Assembly (NCBI RefSeq): GCF_030381805.1
Contig: NZ_JAUDRH010000012.1
Location: 1 to 64,000 of the forward strand
Reading direction: 5' to 3'
DNA length: 64,000 nt
Origin: Chlorogloeopsis sp. ULAP01
GTDB lineage: Bacteria; Cyanobacteriota; Cyanobacteriia; Cyanobacteriales; Nostocaceae
In this document: positions 1-10,064 of the stretch, in pieces
Position numbering within the stretch: position 1 is the first letter of the stretch
Layout: the number at the start of each line of letters is the position of its first letter
Translations under genes and position numbers: made by a program
The notes under the pieces: generated by a model
What the model was told of the DNA's origin: nothing
What the model saw: the letters and a program-made list of their open reading frames with translations, nothing else
Databases searched by the model: none

Positions 1-362
1 AGCTTGGGCTGTCGCCACCAATTACTGCTAATTCTAGGGAGATATATTAGATTTATTTATAATATTTTAACATAACTACTCTGAGAGAGCCTTTTTTATT
101 ATTAATTTTTTGGTAGGGCAGCTTACCGTCGATACTGACTATTTTAGATTGGTTTACTGTATCGTTATGGCTTGGATTACCTTTCCTAAGAATAAGATAC
201 AGAATAGATATATTTTTATTGTTTGTGGGTTTTTGTTCGGTATCTTGGTAGGAATAATTTAATTAAGTAGAAAGCAGAAGGCAGAAGGGAAAAGGGAAAA
301 GGCTTATCCTATCTACTTTCTTAGCGTGTGCATTTTATGTTTAATTATGTCTATCTACTTAA
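1..362. other. Spacer downstream of the mobilisation operon
   Basis: No recognisable gene. On the plus strand a frame is open from 71 to a stop at 262. Its ATG at 167 would give a 31-residue peptide with a hydrophobic C-terminal half (IVCGFLFGILVGII); with no clear ribosome binding site it is only a possible micro-membrane protein. A purine-rich tract (about 267-300) lies between inverted copies of AATTAAGTAGA (261-271 and 354-364). Together these look like a dispersed intergenic repeat or a weak transcript end for the leftward operon. No T-tailed hairpin is visible. Confidence 0.3.
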
Positions 363-1076
363 TTATTCAAGCTCTTTCTCAGAATCCTGAGTTTGTTGCT
401 GAACTTGTTTATGGCGGTTTTGCTTTTCAAAGAGTAACTTAAACCGCTCAAACTCTTCTTGAGTAATATTATTTACTATGATACTATAACTAGGATCATT
501 ATGACTTTTAGAAGCTACTAGCGCTTCTTGATTTTCTAAATCTGAATTTCTATCAAGAAAGAGGGTATTTGAATTATCTTCCAGTTTGATGCTAGCTGTG
601 TACTTGTCACCCTGATAAACTATCGACCTATTTTCTGGCTTTCCTTCATTACTTAATACTTCTAAAAGTTTAGGAATTATTATTTGCTGAACATCTGAAT
701 GGTTAGCAATTACTACTTTTTTATCCTTAGTAATGGCTTCATTTTTACCATTTTTGTCATCATCTTTTTTATCGGTGCTGGAGGTTTGGCTTTCTATAGC
801 AGTAGTTGTACCTTGGGCTTGATTTTGCTTTCCAGATTCAAAATTCTGGAAATTAATTGGCTCCATACTTTCGATACTGACTTGGAAAAGCATTACTTTT
901 TCATCATGCATTGCGCTTGCTTTTTGAAAAAGTGCTTGTTTGGCTTTTTCTTCTTGCTCTGGGGTAACTAACCCAATTTCTTGTGCTTTTTTAGAAACAC
1001 TTTCGTCTGTAATGCCGTATTTATTGATTAATTCCTGTAGGTTAGCATATGTCATTGCTTTTGTCATTTTTGTCAT
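363..1076 (-). CDS. Hypothetical protein, companion of the giant polyvalent protein
   Basis: Family not recognised; 237 residues. The N-terminal third is probably helical, a hydrophilic linker rich in Ser, Lys and Asp covers about residues 80-120, and a beta-then-helix module covers about 150-222. That last module resembles the C-terminal ends of both the relaxase (10065-11312) and the 2907-residue protein just upstream. The ATG is three bases after the upstream stop codon, with an AGAGAGG ribosome binding sequence lying over the end of that gene, so translational coupling is likely. This supports a joint role with the giant protein. Two in-frame ATGs (codons 4 and 8) are alternative starts. 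There is no signal peptide and no membrane segment. Function unknown. Confidence 0.75.
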   Translation of the reverse strand: MTKMTKAMTYANLQELINKYGITDESVSKKAQEIGLVTPEQEEKAKQALFQKASAMHDEKVMLFQVSIESMEPINFQNFESGKQNQAQGTTTAIESQTSSTDKKDDDKNGKNEAITKDKKVVIANHSDVQQIIIPKLLEVLSNEGKPENRSIVYQGDKYTASIKLEDNSNTLFLDRNSDLENQEALVASKSHNDPSYSIIVNNITQEEFERFKLLFEKQNRHKQVQQQTQDSEKELE

Positions 1077-1079
1077 TAT

Positions 1080-4000
1080 TTACCTCTCTATTAGTTCTTT
1101 TTTAACGTCTTGGAGACTATTTTCAATTTGGAAGTACATAAACCTAAAGTCGTTTATAACTTCTTCATTTAGATTATTTACTTGGATTTTATTTTCTCGA
1201 ATATATAACAGCACATTATTATCTTTGTCTTTAATTAAATATGTTTGTTCTTGTGCTTTAGTTGCTATTTGATAATTTTTATAACTTTCAGTTTTAACAC
1301 TCATTATACCGTTAACATCTTCTTGACCCAAGGTTTTAGCAACTTTTTGGGCAAGCTTTGTAATTTCATTAATTTGCTGTAGTTCCCTAATATCACGTGA
1401 CATAGCTTTGAAAGCTTTTTCAAGATTGTAACTACTGTCAGTTTTATACTGGTTAGTTACTTCTTGAATTCGATTGATGTATTTTTCTGTTCTACCTAAT
1501 TTTTTGGCAGCTTCATACCAATTCTGGAGGTTTTGAATAGTACTTTGTTTAATGGTATTAAGAGTCTTATCTATTGAGCTAGTGTGACTATTAACTGGTG
1601 TTAGTGACAATGATTGTTGAATATCCGCGTTTAGAGTTTGCGGACTCTGAGTTTGATTTTTAAGAGTGAAACTTGTTTGTTCTGTTTCCTTTGGCGTTGG
1701 CTGTGGTGCTTGGTTGGAAGTAAGCTGTATTGCTTCTGCTGATTGGTTTTCTACTACCTGTGAATTAATATTTTCTAGTGCTTTGGTATATCCTTGAGTT
1801 AATGCGCGGATGTAGGCTGATTCTAATTCCTTTCCTTCCCAGAAATTTTTTGTCTCACTGGATACTAAATAACTGCACTGTTTTAGCCATTCGACACCTC
1901 CCCTTTGGGTTACAGCTTCCGTAAGTTCGGGGTATTGTTCAAATCTTGTTTGCAGTATTTCTGCCATTAGCTGTACTCTTGGTTCGCCTAAAGGCAGAGT
2001 TTCCTTGTAGGCATAAAAAGCTTGCTCTGCTGATAGGAAAGGTTGTCCCTCCTCTTTAGATTTGGTGTAAGTTTCTAGCCCGTAGTTGCCGACGGGCATT
2101 GCTTTATTGTCCCGGAAGGATACCGGATACTCCTTATCTGTAGTGCCGATTTGTTTTGACTTGACCGTGGTGCTGGTGAGCGCTCCTCCCAAAGGATCGG
2201 GACTGCGGGAGGATAAGTTAATGCCGGGGGCTATTGTTTTGGATTGCAGGATAGTGGGAGTAGGGCAGGTAGGTACATCCTGACTGTTATCTTGGTTTTT
2301 CTGGTAGGCAAGTCCTATTTGTACGATTTCAGCTACCGCAGCTTGCAGCCCTGGGGCTTTGCTTTCCCGGTTGCCGGAGATATTAAGTGTTTGAATGTTG
2401 TTTTTCTCAACAAAATCACGCAGTTGTCGTGCGGCGGTGGGCTTGTCGTTAAGTGCAGTTTCTGTAGGTACGTGCAGTATGGGTTTGCCCATATCCTGTA
2501 CAACTTTGGCTGTAAACCTGCTCCCAGGACTGTTGATATTGCCGAAGATTGCAGTACCATCAGAGTTGCGAATATTTTTGATAGTGCGCTTGTTGTATGT
2601 TTCGACAGCCGAACTCCCTTTTTCTCCCTCAATAAGTCCGTACTTTTGGAGGTTGGGATTTGCGCCGTTTTCCGTTACCCATTCTGCAGCAGCTGTACCT
2701 CCAGTGGGCAATCCCAATAATGCAGCACCAATAAGACCGCCCATATCAGCGCCTGTCTGCCCACCACTGATAACCGTAATGGGTTTTTTACCACGTTCGG
2801 CGATTGTATTTACTTCTGGTTGTATTTCTTTTGGTGTAACTGTACTAGCAATGCTTTCCTGGGTTGGTTGTGTTGCAGTTTGTACGTTAAATTTTTCGAT
2901 AATGTTGGCATAAGCTTCCGAGAGCGCCCTGATAAATGCTGATTCCTTACCCTTACCCTCCCACTGTTTATCCTGGGCGTTAGTTATACTGGTGAGGCAG
3001 TGCGTTGCGGGGGTTTCCCCCGTTGTAGGCGGAACGCCTTCCCGTAGGGTAGGAACTGCCGAACCCGTAAGGGGGGTTTCCCCCCAACCCCACTCCGTGG
3101 GGGCCCCAAAGCCCCCCGTTGTAGCAACTGCCGTACAGTTTTCCAACCACTTAGTTCCTCCGCGTTTGGCGATCGCCTCAATTAGCCGGGGGTGTTGTTC
3201 GAGTTTGGCTTGAAGTACCTCCACCATTAGCTTGTATTCATCGGCTGATGGATTCAACTGCTTTTGGTGGTTAAATGCGTGTTCTGCGGATGCGTATGCT
3301 AGCCCTTCAGGTTTTTGGAAATGGGTTTCTACTCCATAACGTCCAGCTGCTGCTTCTGGGTTGTTATTAAATGAAACTTGGTAGTCGTTTTGCAGTTTCC
3401 CTTGTTCTTTGGCTAGTGCAGTGGCGTTGGCAAGTGCTGCTCCTAGCCCATCGTTGGAGTCAGGACTAACATTAATAGGTGTTGCAGTTTGCTTCTGGAC
3501 GGTTGGGAACGGAACAATCTTGTCGTTGACATAATCCCCCAGGGGTTCCATGAACAACCCATATATTTTGCTTTTACTTGCTTGGGTTTGGGTAAGTTCT
3601 TTGACTGAATGTTTCTCCCAATTTGCCCAGGCTTTGGTATACGCTGGATTTTGAATCATTTGGGGGGTAATTTCGTATTGTTTGCCCACACGGAATGCTA
3701 CCTGTTCACCATTCTTACCAAGGGCGATCGCAATATCTCCTTCCTTGATGCCATAGGTTTTTTGGTAGTCTACACCTCTGGTGGTGTGTATCCTACCGTA
3801 CCCGCGCATGGCATCAATGGTTGTGTTGACTGGTACTTTGTCAGGTTCGCCGTGCGTGTGTAGCGAGTAAACCATTGGTACTGGTTTACCTGATATAGTA
3901 GGATTTTCTGGAATCTGGGGGTTTTGAGCGCGTGCTGCGGTTTGATTACCAATGGCAATAAGTTCTTCAACGATTGGTTGCTTTGGGGTATTGGGAAGGG

Positions 4001-7000
4001 GTGCGTTTCGAGTAGCATCTTTGAGGTCAGTATAGCTACGCTCTACTTTTATTTCGCCGCCAGGTATCCACTCGTTACTCTTGATAGTCAGGTCATCGTT
4101 ACTGTTAATTACTGCACGAGGGGGTTGGTTTGAGGCGAGGAAATTCTCAAACTTTTGGCGAACACTATTCTCCCTACCGAGGTCATTTTTAATTGACCAG
4201 ATGTTGATAGACCATCTCTTAGCTTCAGTATTGATAGCGGCGTGTTCGTTTTTGCAGTTAAACCGAGTGACTGTACCAGATTCAAGTTTAAACTCTTGGT
4301 AAGTCGCGTTTTTATTTTCTTCCCTAGTCCATGCCATTTGCTCCTTGGCAGCGCGATATCCCCACTCGGAGTTACCAATATTAATGCTGCGGGCTTCTGT
4401 TGCGGCGTAGGAGTCATCGCGGTGATAATTAATGCCAGCACCGGGTTGCTCTGAGTAAGTTACCAGTACAATATCTGCATCGGGGTAAACCTGCTTGACA
4501 AGTTGCATCAAGTTGTCGTCTTGTACCCCACTTTTGAAATCCTTGTCTTTTAAGTCCCACTTGGCACCAACCCAGGCTACTTGTCTACCAGGTGCATAGT
4601 TTGATTTATCGGTTTCAAGTACTGGTTTGATGTAGGTTTCGAGATGCGATCGCAATTGTTCGACTTTTTCGCTCGTGATGACACCCATAATTTCGATAGG
4701 CTTAGTATGGTCTGCTTCTTGAGTTGAAGGGAGTACAATTGGTTGTGCAGCAACTTTGCCTTCAATAGATTCTTGTCTAATAGGCTGGGCAGTCCAGGTT
4801 TGAGTATTTTGTGTTGATTGTGTTAATGGAGAATTGGGATTGCTGGCGCTGGCGATCGCATTCCTTATATTGCTTGCAGTTGCTTGTTTATCCAGATTGT
4901 AATTGAATGATTTATCTACTGGTAATTGCAGATTTTGAGTGTTATTTTCTTCTATACCAGCAGGTTTTGCAGGTGCAATTGGCAGGGGTATCTCTTCCTG
5001 ACTTAATAACTTGGGACGATTCGGGAGTGATTGAAGTACCTGTCTGTACTCGCTTTGTTGTGGTGTAGAGCTTATTTCTAATAGACTACCTTGTTCTTTT
5101 ACCTTTTGATAAAGCTCATTACTTAATTGTTCATATTGGTCAAATCCATCTACTTCACCAATATTGATAGCTTCTCCTAAGAGGGTGTTTAAATTTTCTT
5201 CCAATTCACTACTGACTGTATCTTTCTCAAGAATAAATATAGCTATACTGCTATCTTCTTCAATAATGTAATTACTATTTGCTCCTTTAGACTCCAACCA
5301 ATAGTTGATAGCACCAACATCTTGGACTGGTGCTACTAATCCTATCGCTTCTTTGATAACTTGTGAGTTATCTTCTAGAGTATACTGCTGGTTGGGGTTG
5401 CTAAAATATATGGTTTGTTCTGGAATGATTGGAGCAGTTAGTGGTGGAGTAACATTACTCTTGATACCGCCAACTCTTTCTATAAATTGTTCTTTTATTT
5501 CGGGAGGAATTGTACTTTCATCTAGCATGAATACTGTCATGCCTTTTTTGATTTCCAATCGGCTTTCTGATTTGGGAAGTTGCTCGTATGTTATTCCTAC
5601 TCTTTGTAAAAATTCTTTTGTTACTTCGGCTTTTTTACTATCAACAGCTAACCCGATTAATCCTACTAATTTATCTTCTTGGCTCTGAAACATAAGAGTA
5701 GGACGTTCAATAATTTTATCAAATAATTGGCTATTTTTTTGTTCTACTGGTGATACTTCTTTTTGTTGTTCAACTAATTGATAACGTTTAATCCAGTTTT
5801 CGGGATATTGTACTGATTCGGGGTTAATAGTTAATTTGCAGGTAGTTGCATTACTTGTGATAACAACCGGTATGGTTGTTTGAACTTTGTTTTCATTAAT
5901 TATACCTGCTCTAATTAACTGTTCTGGTACGCTAGGTGTTTTATTGTATTTACTTTTTCCTTTATATACCCGCTCGCTATATTGTCCGATGATTCCTAAT
6001 GATTTATCGCCGATTTTAGCAGTGTAATAGCAGAGTTTATCATAAGCCTTAATATTTATAGATAGTTCTTGACTTATGAATTCTTTATCTTTAAACTTAT
6101 CATCTATTTCTATTCTTACAAGCTTTCCTTCTGGTGTTTCTCCAATCGCAAATGCATTTTTACCTGTAGTAATACTGGTAATTTTTAACTTTAATTGCTG
6201 TCCCTTCTGACCGGGCTTTTCTGCCAGCCATCCTGCTTCTATTCCTACCTTTACTGATTCTTTAGAAAGAGTACCTAATTTCTCTTCTTTACTGCCATTT
6301 TGAAAAGTGATAACATAATCTTCTCGCTCAAGTTTACCTTGAACTATGGTTAAATTTACTTGCTCGCCATTAAACCTTTGGTCTTTATATTGAAATTTTT
6401 GTAATTCTTTTACCTCGAAACTTACTTCGGGTAGTCCAGGTATTTTTGCTGTAACCGTTGCTGTATATACTTCACCCTTTTCAATAGTACCAGTTGCTGT
6501 TGTACCGATGTGGAGCTTACCATCGGTGGCGTTGATGTTAGCGAAGGTTTCATAATCCCCTGTTTCTGGATTTTTGACCTCAATGACATCTTTAATGACA
6601 GTATTACCTTTATTGTCTACTTGTTCGCTAATATTAAATCTAATTTCTTGAAGTTGACCCTGGTTTTCTGGCTTGATTATTTCACTTGTACGGTTATAAC
6701 CCGTAAGGGTAAATCCAGTAAATTGCAGTGTATATATTTGTTTAATAATTTTATCAATGAAGGTAGCAAATACAAAATTTGATACTTTCTTTTGTCTTTC
6801 CACTTCTTGTTCAATTTCACTTTGACCTCTGGAATTAGAAGTTTCACGAGTTGTTGATACTGCCCAAGTTGCAGCAGCCATTCTTAGCTTTTGGTCATCA
6901 GGAATCGAATTATAGAAATCTTCGGCTATTTGGTAAGCTTTTTGGTACATCAACTTAATTTGTCCTTCACTCAATTCAGGTTGGAAGGATATCTTGGTTG

Positions 7001-9803
7001 ATGTAATTTCTTGGTTGGGCGTAATTCCCAACTCTTGAAGTTTGGCTTCTTGCTCTTTGGATACTGTACCTAACGTTCTAAACTTGGGTTTACCATTTTC
7101 AGTTTCATCATTAATTTGAGCGTAGACTCGATACCGATGGGGCTTATCTTTCGAGCATTTCTCGGCTGGTATTTCTGATACTTTTAAGGTAATTTTTTGT
7201 GCATTCCAGATCAGAGGATGGTCATATCTGAGGAGGTTTGTAACATCGAGTTTCTTACCATTCCCGATATCGATACTTGCTGATGGCCCTTTTTCTACCT
7301 TTTTGCGCTGGCTGTAACGTGTAGCGTTGTTGAACTCCCTATCAAATTCTCTTTTGGCAAGGTTAGCTTGCAGGCGTTGTTCGTAGGTAAATTCTACTCC
7401 TTTGAATAGGTTTGAAAATTGAGCTAGTTCACGTGATTCAAGTTGTGCTTTCTCAAAGTACTGGTTAACCTTACTGATGAGGATTTCAACTGGCGAGTTA
7501 CCAGTTGGTTTAATAGTACTGTCGAGGTAAAAATCTTTTTTCTTATCCCGAATATAGTTGACTTCTCGGTGGAGAATCTGACTGTTGTTGCGGATAATCT
7601 CTATTTCGGGTTTATTGGCACTTTTGAAGAGGTCAACCGCAATTTGGTTTTGAAATGCAGCTTCGGCAATCATTTCCCGATACATTCGGGTGTTGATGCC
7701 CATTGCAAAGAGTGCAGTTGCCTGGGTTAGGGGTTCTTGCCGAACGGTTTGGACAAACTCTTCCAAGGAAGCGCGATACTTATCGGGAACTTCTTTACCT
7801 TCGATACCCTTGGATTTTGCCCAGGCTTCTGTCTTGAACAAATCTTCGTAGTGTTTGGCTACTTGCTGTACGTACTCTATTTGCTCTTTTTCGCTACCAA
7901 ATTTTTTCAGAATCGTAATTTCTGACTCTAACGCTTCAATTGACGTAAGGTGATTGTTGATAATACCGACGCTAATGCCATCACTCATGTGGATGGCGAT
8001 TTCCTCAAACTCTGGCTGGCTACCATCTTCCTGATAAAATGACTGTTTCTTGAGTTTGACAGTTGGGTCGTAAGCGTTTTCGGGTAGGTTGCGCTCAAGA
8101 GCCTCTGCTGTAAGGTTTGGGTATTTACTTGCTTGCTCGAAGCCGATGCAATCACCATCATAGTCACGTGCCTGCCTCTCTTGTTCGGACTCTTGAGGAA
8201 GAATTTCTAGTTCATAACCAGCAGACTGAAGTTTTTGAATATACTCATTAAACTTGTTAATAAACTCTATTTTGTCTTTGGTTCCGAGCTTACCAATATT
8301 TTTATCTAAGTAATTTTCAATACCTTCTAACTGAATATTTTTACCTTGGGCTTCTAGAAGGATAGATAAAAGTTGTTTGTTGAGGCGGTTGTAAATGCGA
8401 TCGCTTGTTTCATCAGAGACGGCGATAACACCTGCAAGGGGTTTGCCATCGGGTCCAAGGATGTCTTCTACTATTTTGTTGGTTGAGACGCACAGGCCAT
8501 TAGAGTTTAGGAAGGGTGAGCGGAAATTGAGTACCTCCTCACCATCTTGGTAATGAGGAATGCAGACTTCACCATCTCTTAGGTTTTTTGACGGGATGAC
8601 CATCGCCCGCTCAAAAGTGAGGGTTTTTCCAACGGAGATATCTTGCCACTCGCCTTGGACAAATCGAGCTAGTTCTCTTTGGATTTTCTCAGTTTCTAAT
8701 AGTTGTCCCGACCCTTCGAGGTCTTTTTTGATGAGCTTGTAAATGCTTGTGTCAGTTGCTAACCGTTCTTGCAGCTTTTCAAATTCTTCGGTTACTTCTG
8801 GGTTGATGGTTGCTTCTTCCTCCAATTGGGCGGCTTGTTGTTCCAGGAAGGCTTTACGTTTTTCGTATTTCTCGCAATAGAGTTGGGCTATCTTGCGCGG
8901 GTCAGCCAACGCTTCTTTGAGTTTTGCTGCTTCGAGTTCTACCGTTTCAGCAAAATCCTTTAACCCATTGGGAAAGGATGCAATCATTTGAGAGATAGCA
9001 GTTTTACCTAACTCAGACTGAGATTTTTCCCCCAGCCAGATTTTTTGGCGATACAGCCCAGTTTTTATTTGGGGTTTGCTTGGCCCGTTGAGGTTATCTT
9101 TATCGGTTCCCTTGAAAGCTGATAAGGGAAGAATTAGGTCAACTTTAGCTTGGTTATTGGGGTCTTGATAATTGAGGATATGGTCGAGGTTAGCCGGGCG
9201 TAGAGTACCCTTTCCAAACCTAAATTTGCCATCTTCACCATCTTTATCCGTCCAACCAAAGCGGTGCTGGATAACCCGGTACTGGTTGCCTTCTTGGTGT
9301 CCGGTTAGCTGGTGGTATAACTCTGTGGAGATTTGTCCGTAGCAGTCCCCAGTGAGGCGATAGGCTTGGTTATTGTCGATAATGCCACCATTCTCCCCGG
9401 TGCTATCATCCACGACGAGGACATTTAATTCTGCGGCGATCGCATTTTTGCACGAACCGAGGAATATCGATCCATAAGCACCCCTGTCTTTGCTATCAGG
9501 ACATAACTTGCTTATAGTTTCAAGACATTCCTCTGGGCCGTATAATAGTCGGCTTTTTGATGATAGTAATAGTTTGTGTCCTTCTGGGTGATTTTTTAAT
9601 TGGTCGGCGGTAGCTTTCTCGTCCATATGTCCGAACGAGAACTCCACATTTGGGAAAAAGTATTCTAGCAGGCTATTTGTCAACTCCTCTTTCAACAGGG
9701 AGTCTGGATTGCTTGGGTTGTTATCGGTATGAATCCACTGATTTAGACGAGTGTCGAAATGCTTTGCCTCGATAACCATACCTACGTCTGAAAGCTTTCC
9801 CAC
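1080..9803 (-). CDS. Giant polyvalent protein (RNAP-like, AlkB-like, NADAR, SLOG, NADAR)
   Basis: 2907 residues. The GTG start has an ATG at codon 9 as an alternative. Visible parts: (1) about 390-620, a double-psi barrel-like region with RSP at 428-430 and DYDGD at 547-551, matching the DxDGD metal motif of cellular RNA polymerases and RNAi-type RdRPs; (2) a duplicated module at about 1378-1446 and 1485-1545; (3) an AlkB-like 2OG/Fe(II) dioxygenase at about 1700-1880 with H1794-x-D1796, H1854 and R1863; (4) an unrecognised domain at 1975-2100; (5) NADAR domain 1 at about 2140-2305, disrupted by a palindromic repeat (residues about 2227-2270); (6) a YpsA-type SLOG domain at 2340-2500 with GGQTGAD at 2347-2353; (7) NADAR domain 2 at about 2558-2680; (8) a helical and beta tail. 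NADAR domains are known to remove ADP-ribose from guanine; AlkB enzymes repair alkylated bases. By inference it is a cytoplasmic, possibly co-transferred, counter-defence protein of a conjugative element. Domain calls are by eye. Confidence 0.85.
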   Translation of the reverse strand: MGKLSDVGMVIEAKHFDTRLNQWIHTDNNPSNPDSLLKEELTNSLLEYFFPNVEFSFGHMDEKATADQLKNHPEGHKLLLSSKSRLLYGPEECLETISKLCPDSKDRGAYGSIFLGSCKNAIAAELNVLVVDDSTGENGGIIDNNQAYRLTGDCYGQISTELYHQLTGHQEGNQYRVIQHRFGWTDKDGEDGKFRFGKGTLRPANLDHILNYQDPNNQAKVDLILPLSAFKGTDKDNLNGPSKPQIKTGLYRQKIWLGEKSQSELGKTAISQMIASFPNGLKDFAETVELEAAKLKEALADPRKIAQLYCEKYEKRKAFLEQQAAQLEEEATINPEVTEEFEKLQERLATDTSIYKLIKKDLEGSGQLLETEKIQRELARFVQGEWQDISVGKTLTFERAMVIPSKNLRDGEVCIPHYQDGEEVLNFRSPFLNSNGLCVSTNKIVEDILGPDGKPLAGVIAVSDETSDRIYNRLNKQLLSILLEAQGKNIQLEGIENYLDKNIGKLGTKDKIEFINKFNEYIQKLQSAGYELEILPQESEQERQARDYDGDCIGFEQASKYPNLTAEALERNLPENAYDPTVKLKKQSFYQEDGSQPEFEEIAIHMSDGISVGIINNHLTSIEALESEITILKKFGSEKEQIEYVQQVAKHYEDLFKTEAWAKSKGIEGKEVPDKYRASLEEFVQTVRQEPLTQATALFAMGINTRMYREMIAEAAFQNQIAVDLFKSANKPEIEIIRNNSQILHREVNYIRDKKKDFYLDSTIKPTGNSPVEILISKVNQYFEKAQLESRELAQFSNLFKGVEFTYEQRLQANLAKREFDREFNNATRYSQRKKVEKGPSASIDIGNGKKLDVTNLLRYDHPLIWNAQKITLKVSEIPAEKCSKDKPHRYRVYAQINDETENGKPKFRTLGTVSKEQEAKLQELGITPNQEITSTKISFQPELSEGQIKLMYQKAYQIAEDFYNSIPDDQKLRMAAATWAVSTTRETSNSRGQSEIEQEVERQKKVSNFVFATFIDKIIKQIYTLQFTGFTLTGYNRTSEIIKPENQGQLQEIRFNISEQVDNKGNTVIKDVIEVKNPETGDYETFANINATDGKLHIGTTATGTIEKGEVYTATVTAKIPGLPEVSFEVKELQKFQYKDQRFNGEQVNLTIVQGKLEREDYVITFQNGSKEEKLGTLSKESVKVGIEAGWLAEKPGQKGQQLKLKITSITTGKNAFAIGETPEGKLVRIEIDDKFKDKEFISQELSINIKAYDKLCYYTAKIGDKSLGIIGQYSERVYKGKSKYNKTPSVPEQLIRAGIINENKVQTTIPVVITSNATTCKLTINPESVQYPENWIKRYQLVEQQKEVSPVEQKNSQLFDKIIERPTLMFQSQEDKLVGLIGLAVDSKKAEVTKEFLQRVGITYEQLPKSESRLEIKKGMTVFMLDESTIPPEIKEQFIERVGGIKSNVTPPLTAPIIPEQTIYFSNPNQQYTLEDNSQVIKEAIGLVAPVQDVGAINYWLESKGANSNYIIEEDSSIAIFILEKDTVSSELEENLNTLLGEAINIGEVDGFDQYEQLSNELYQKVKEQGSLLEISSTPQQSEYRQVLQSLPNRPKLLSQEEIPLPIAPAKPAGIEENNTQNLQLPVDKSFNYNLDKQATASNIRNAIASASNPNSPLTQSTQNTQTWTAQPIRQESIEGKVAAQPIVLPSTQEADHTKPIEIMGVITSEKVEQLRSHLETYIKPVLETDKSNYAPGRQVAWVGAKWDLKDKDFKSGVQDDNLMQLVKQVYPDADIVLVTYSEQPGAGINYHRDDSYAATEARSINIGNSEWGYRAAKEQMAWTREENKNATYQEFKLESGTVTRFNCKNEHAAINTEAKRWSINIWSIKNDLGRENSVRQKFENFLASNQPPRAVINSNDDLTIKSNEWIPGGEIKVERSYTDLKDATRNAPLPNTPKQPIVEELIAIGNQTAARAQNPQIPENPTISGKPVPMVYSLHTHGEPDKVPVNTTIDAMRGYGRIHTTRGVDYQKTYGIKEGDIAIALGKNGEQVAFRVGKQYEITPQMIQNPAYTKAWANWEKHSVKELTQTQASKSKIYGLFMEPLGDYVNDKIVPFPTVQKQTATPINVSPDSNDGLGAALANATALAKEQGKLQNDYQVSFNNNPEAAAGRYGVETHFQKPEGLAYASAEHAFNHQKQLNPSADEYKLMVEVLQAKLEQHPRLIEAIAKRGGTKWLENCTAVATTGGFGAPTEWGWGETPLTGSAVPTLREGVPPTTGETPATHCLTSITNAQDKQWEGKGKESAFIRALSEAYANIIEKFNVQTATQPTQESIASTVTPKEIQPEVNTIAERGKKPITVISGGQTGADMGGLIGAALLGLPTGGTAAAEWVTENGANPNLQKYGLIEGEKGSSAVETYNKRTIKNIRNSDGTAIFGNINSPGSRFTAKVVQDMGKPILHVPTETALNDKPTAARQLRDFVEKNNIQTLNISGNRESKAPGLQAAVAEIVQIGLAYQKNQDNSQDVPTCPTPTILQSKTIAPGINLSSRSPDPLGGALTSTTVKSKQIGTTDKEYPVSFRDNKAMPVGNYGLETYTKSKEEGQPFLSAEQAFYAYKETLPLGEPRVQLMAEILQTRFEQYPELTEAVTQRGGVEWLKQCSYLVSSETKNFWEGKELESAYIRALTQGYTKALENINSQVVENQSAEAIQLTSNQAPQPTPKETEQTSFTLKNQTQSPQTLNADIQQSLSLTPVNSHTSSIDKTLNTIKQSTIQNLQNWYEAAKKLGRTEKYINRIQEVTNQYKTDSSYNLEKAFKAMSRDIRELQQINEITKLAQKVAKTLGQEDVNGIMSVKTESYKNYQIATKAQEQTYLIKDKDNNVLLYIRENKIQVNNLNEEVINDFRFMYFQIENSLQDVKKELIER
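2996..3133. repeat. Palindromic GC-rich repeat inside the giant gene
   Basis: A GC-rich block built from hairpins of the type GCGGGGGTTTCCCCCGTTG stands out from the AT-rich gene around it. It encodes residues of about 2227-2270 of the giant protein (rich in Gly, Pro and Thr) and interrupts NADAR domain 1 between its ...KWLENC and ...DKQWEG segments without breaking the frame. A shorter relative occurs at 15267-15317. The second NADAR domain of the same protein has no such insertion, which marks the block as acquired. Confidence 0.75.
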
Positions 9804-10064
9804 TCGATTTTATTTTTTATAAACTGAGTTTACATCCAACTAGAATTTGATAATTATTACAATTACTTTATTTAACATGATATTATTATAAGTTTTTATT
9901 ACTTTATGGTTTTAATTTAATATTTAGAAAATCTACCACTTATAGAATTAGCTTTTATGCTGAACTTTGGTAAGATACCTGAGTAGTTAATTCCAAATTG
10001 ATGGTGGGGTAAAATTGGATTAACTTGGACTGAATATAAACCATGATGCTGTGGTAAAAAATAA

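Noticed and set aside
2244..2913. Plus-strand frames of 158 and 172 codons inside the giant gene
   Set aside because: They are antisense to the conserved SLOG and NADAR coding sequence and show no protein-like motif.
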